In this document: piece after piece, positions 5,845-7,928 of the stretch | Numbering within the stretch: the stretch's first letter is position 1 | Layout: the number at the start of each line of letters is the position of its first letter | NCBI GenBank assembly: GCA_946545145.1 | Contig: CAMNNG010000055.1 | Coordinates: 1-7,928 of the forward strand | Length of the DNA: 7,928 nt | DNA from: an uncultured Bacillota bacterium | GTDB lineage: Bacteria > Bacillota > Clostridia > Peptostreptococcales > Anaerovoracaceae | Direction: 5' to 3' | Made by a program: the position numbers and the translations under genes | The notes under the pieces: model-generated | Databases searched by the model: none | What the model was told of the DNA's origin: nothing | The model's input: only the letters and a program-made list of their open reading frames with translations

Positions 5845-7665
5845 TTAGTAGAAGTATTCTTCTTCATCGCTGTCAAAATACCCTTTGTCATCCGAGCCGG
5901 ACGAGTCAGAGTTTCCTGACGAGCCTGAGCCGCCCGATGAGTTCGAGCTGCCTGATGAGCCGGAGCTTCCCGACGATCCCGGGCTTCCCGGCGATCCCGA
6001 GCTGCCCGATGATCCGTAGCTTCCGCTCTGCTCTGTGTAAGCATCCTCTTCAGGCTCCGTAACAGTGACCTTTACCTTTGCTGTGCAGCCTCCCGCCGTT
6101 ATCGTGACGGTCGCTTTTCCGGCCCCTGCCGCTGTGAGTTTGCCCTTCCTTCCGACTCTCACGACCGAAGTGTCGGAGGACGAATAGCTGATCTTTTCGT
6201 CGGCGAACTTCGCCGGAGAAAGAGACGGCTCCAGTCTGTCCGTGTCGCCCGTCTCAAGGGATACGCTCTTCGGGATATCGTTTATCGATGTGACCTTTGG
6301 CTCCACCGTTATCCGCACGGTGCGGCTGTATCCTCTCGCGCTCATGACCAGCTCAGCCTCTCCCGGCGCGACTGCCGTTATCCTGCCGTCAGCGTCGACT
6401 GTGAAGACAGACCCGTCGCTTGAAGAGAACGTTATCTTCTCGTCACTGAAGCGTGACGGTTCGACCGAGTAGTCCGGCGCCAGCTCATCGCCTGTGTATA
6501 TGGCCTGCTTATCGCTGATGCCTTCTATCGCGGTGACTTCTTTCGGGATCACTGCCCATACCGCGCCCGCACAAACAATTACCGCCGCGATTACAACAGC
6601 TGCTATGCGGCGCTTCTTTCTGCTTACTCCCTTGCGGGGCGCCTCGCCGCTCACGCCTGCCCGGCGCGCTTCCCCCGCGGCTCCCACTGTTGCATCCGGC
6701 CCGTCATACTCCAAAGCAAATCCTCTGAGCCCTTCAGGCTCGGCGCCGTTCATTACCGCTTCGATATCGGCGAGCATCTCATCCGCCGAAGCATACCTGT
6801 CCTCCGGCCTGAAGCTGCAGGCCTTCAGGACCAGCTTCTTCAGATCTTCGGATCCCTCAGCCGGCGGCGGCAGCGGCTTTCCGCTGATCCTCTTCGCGAG
6901 GGCCAGCTCCTCTTCGTCCGTATTGAATATCTGCGGATACGGCGGGAGGAAAGGATCGCGGCCTTTATTCAGATATTTGTACATGACAAGGCCGAGCGAG
7001 TAGATGTCGACGTTCGCGCCGTAACCCTCGCCCCTGTAGACCTCCGGAGCCATGTACGTGTAAGTGCCCTTCCTCGACCACGCCGTCGACGTGTATTCGA
7101 GTATCTGGGCGATGCCGAAGTCGCCGAGCTTGTAGTCTCCGCCTTCGTTCAGAAAGATGTTGTCGGGCTTGATATCCCTGTGGACGATGCCGTAGCCCGC
7201 GCAGAAAGAGAGGCCTTTGCAGATATCCCGGCCCATCTTCATCACATCGCTTACTGAAAGAGCCTGCTCGAGAGAGCGGTCCGTCAGCGGCGTCAGCTCT
7301 TCCATGCGCATCAGAATGTCCCAGCCCGCATCGTCCGTGTGGCGGATCACCTGGTGATCCTCGTAACTTACTATGTGGCTGTTGCCGCGGAGCTTGTACA
7401 TGAGCCTGTACTCTTTCACGTTGCGGCTGACCGTGTCTTCGTAGTAAGCGTCCAGGTCCTCTTCACGGATGCCTCTCGCAAGGATCGCCTTCTTCGCCTC
7501 TTCATCTCCCGGGATCGTGACAGCCTTAAGGACCGAGTGGAATACTTCTCCGAATTCATCAGTCTTTCTGATGCGGAAAAGCTGCCCCTCGGCTCCGCGT
7601 CCGATCTGCTCCTCAATGTACCATGAGCCGAAAAGCGGCTCGTATTTGCTGTAATCGCTGTTCAA
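5845..7665 (-). CDS. Membrane Ser/Thr protein kinase with two extracellular Big_2 domains and a Gly/Ser tail
   Basis: This 606-residue eukaryotic-like kinase has the PrkC/PknB layout: cytosolic kinase, one membrane helix, outer sensor region. The kinase domain (about 15-305) looks active, with glycine loop IGRGAEGQL (21-29), ATP lysine K47, candidate helix-C glutamate E85, HRDIKPDN (162-169, base D164), DFG (182-184) and MAPE (205-208). The activation loop has several Ser/Thr, including T193, S194, T195, T201 and T203. A Gly/Ala-rich linker precedes a basic anchor (349-353) and helix 354-372. Instead of PASTA repeats the outer part has two Big_2-type Ig-like domains (about 376-454 and 457-537), then a Gly/Ser-rich tail (547-592) and an acidic, aromatic end (YFDSDEEEYFY). 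Start: TTG 7665 with GAGGA four bases before it. An in-frame TGA lies 33 bases upstream, so no earlier ATG is possible. It sits 19 bases behind the Fn3 gene. Confidence 0.9.
   Translation of the reverse strand: MNSDYSKYEPLFGSWYIEEQIGRGAEGQLFRIRKTDEFGEVFHSVLKAVTIPGDEEAKKAILARGIREEDLDAYYEDTVSRNVKEYRLMYKLRGNSHIVSYEDHQVIRHTDDAGWDILMRMEELTPLTDRSLEQALSVSDVMKMGRDICKGLSFCAGYGIVHRDIKPDNIFLNEGGDYKLGDFGIAQILEYTSTAWSRKGTYTYMAPEVYRGEGYGANVDIYSLGLVMYKYLNKGRDPFLPPYPQIFNTDEEELALAKRISGKPLPPPAEGSEDLKKLVLKACSFRPEDRYASADEMLADIEAVMNGAEPEGLRGFALEYDGPDATVGAAGEARRAGVSGEAPRKGVSRKKRRIAAVVIAAVIVCAGAVWAVIPKEVTAIEGISDKQAIYTGDELAPDYSVEPSRFSDEKITFSSSDGSVFTVDADGRITAVAPGEAELVMSARGYSRTVRITVEPKVTSINDIPKSVSLETGDTDRLEPSLSPAKFADEKISYSSSDTSVVRVGRKGKLTAAGAGKATVTITAGGCTAKVKVTVTEPEEDAYTEQSGSYGSSGSSGSPGSPGSSGSSGSSGSSNSSGGSGSSGNSDSSGSDDKGYFDSDEEEYFY
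5909..6016 (-). repeat. Tandem 18-base repeat, six imperfect units, inside the kinase gene
   Basis: Six consecutive 18-base units start at 5909, 5927, 5945, 5963, 5981 and 5999. The last four are the most alike, each close to GAGCTKCCYGATGATCCS on the + strand. They encode residues 551-586 of the kinase, a run built on Gly-Ser-Ser or Gly-Ser-Pro triplets. Because 18 is a multiple of three, gain or loss of units would change tail length without breaking the frame. Confidence 0.8.
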
Positions 7666-7674
7666 TTCATCCTC
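7663..7674 (-). promoter_or_regulatory. Kinase translation start region: GAGGA, TTG start and an overlapping ATG-AAT-TGA
   Basis: Read on the - strand, GAGGA (7674-7670) is followed four bases later by TTG 7665-7663. An ATG at 7670-7668, in another frame, opens a two-codon reading frame ATG AAT TGA. Its stop overlaps the TTG. Ribosomes starting at the ATG would stop on top of the kinase start, which could lower or couple kinase translation. Confidence 0.45.
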
Positions 7675-7684
7675 GCCGGACCGT

Positions 7685-7928
7685 CTACCTGGCCCTCACT
7701 TTTACTACGTTTGAATATTTGCTGTATACGTACCTGCCCCCGGTTTTCGTCCGCATGCGCACCTTGTACCGGTAAACCCGGCCTTTTTTCATGCCTTTGT
7801 GTGTGACCGATCTGAGCTTCGCGGACCGCGTAAGCACCTTTTCATACTTTTTCTTCCCCGGATATTTTACGTATACCTGCACCTGGCTCGCCGCAGGCAC
7901 CTTCTTCCACGAAAGTTTTGTCTTTCCG
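7685..7928 (-). CDS. C-terminal fragment of an Fn3-type repeat surface protein
   Basis: The frame is open from the right edge to TAG at 7687-7685 and gives the last 80 residues of a larger protein. They form one fibronectin type III-like module: the first strand KLSWKKV with its Trp, a variable middle, then GMKKGRVYRYKVRMRTKTGG and the closing strands YSKYSNVVKVRAR. This matches the Trp, KG-x-Y-x-[YV]-x-V-R and YS-x-[WY]S pattern of the basic Fn3 repeats common in secreted proteins of anaerobic Firmicutes and Actinobacteria. A GTG at 7900 falls inside the WKKV motif and is an internal valine, not a start. The module is rich in Lys and Arg, and no cell-wall anchor follows it. The catalytic or binding part lies outside the window. 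The gene ends 19 bases before the kinase start, so the two are very probably one operon. Confidence 0.75.
   Translation of the reverse strand, partial: GKTKLSWKKVPAASQVQVYVKYPGKKKYEKVLTRSAKLRSVTHKGMKKGRVYRYKVRMRTKTGGRYVYSKYSNVVKVRAR

Noticed and set aside
7685..7900. A complete 71-residue small protein starting at GTG 7900
   Set aside because: The frame continues upstream to the window edge, and the GTG falls inside the conserved SWKKV strand of an Fn3 module. It is therefore the end of a larger protein.

Overview
The window looks like ordinary chromosome from an anaerobic, Gram-positive-type bacterium, probably an uncultured Clostridia-like member of Bacillota. This rests on inference: strong AGGAGG-type ribosome binding sites, a PrkC-like membrane kinase, Big_2 and Fn3 surface domains, an iron-sulfur-flavoprotein-like reductase, and a moderately GC-rich coding style that avoids TTA, CTA and TCA codons. 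No species can be named. I see no tRNA, rRNA, CRISPR array, insertion sequence, phage gene or attachment site, and no gene-free stretch longer than 300 bases.

Left part, + strand (1-2966). The window opens in the C-terminus of a probable PLP aminotransferase or MocR-type protein (1-219). An ACT-domain threonine ammonia-lyase follows (251-1453). A 200-base AT-rich spacer with an imperfect direct repeat and two stem-loops (1473-1609) leads to a RidA enamine/imine deaminase (1654-2031), which ends at a strong intrinsic terminator (2049-2085). A PhzF-family isomerase (2193-2966) comes next, probably from its own promoter. The dehydratase and RidA make biochemical sense together, because RidA hydrolyses the reactive enamine that PLP dehydratases release.

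Middle and right part, - strand (2970-7928). Read in the direction of transcription, the order is: the C-terminus of an Fn3-domain surface protein (7928-7685); a membrane Ser/Thr protein kinase with two extracellular Big_2 Ig-like domains and a Gly/Ser repeat tail (7665-5845), 19 bases behind it and starting at TTG; a terminator (5832-5801); a good sigma-A-type promoter and a 5' stem-loop ahead of an unrecognised six-helix membrane protein (5713-5009); serine hydroxymethyltransferase glyA (4940-3690); a hairpin (3652-3627); and a flavodoxin-like FMN oxidoreductase (3590-2970) that meets phzF tail to tail with three bases between stop codons.

Functionally the window has two themes: serine/threonine/glycine chemistry (dehydratase, RidA, GlyA, perhaps the truncated PLP protein) and cell-surface sensing (kinase plus Fn3 protein). 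The least ordinary items are the kinase architecture with its repeat tail and unusual start, and the structured, repeat-bearing leader before ridA.
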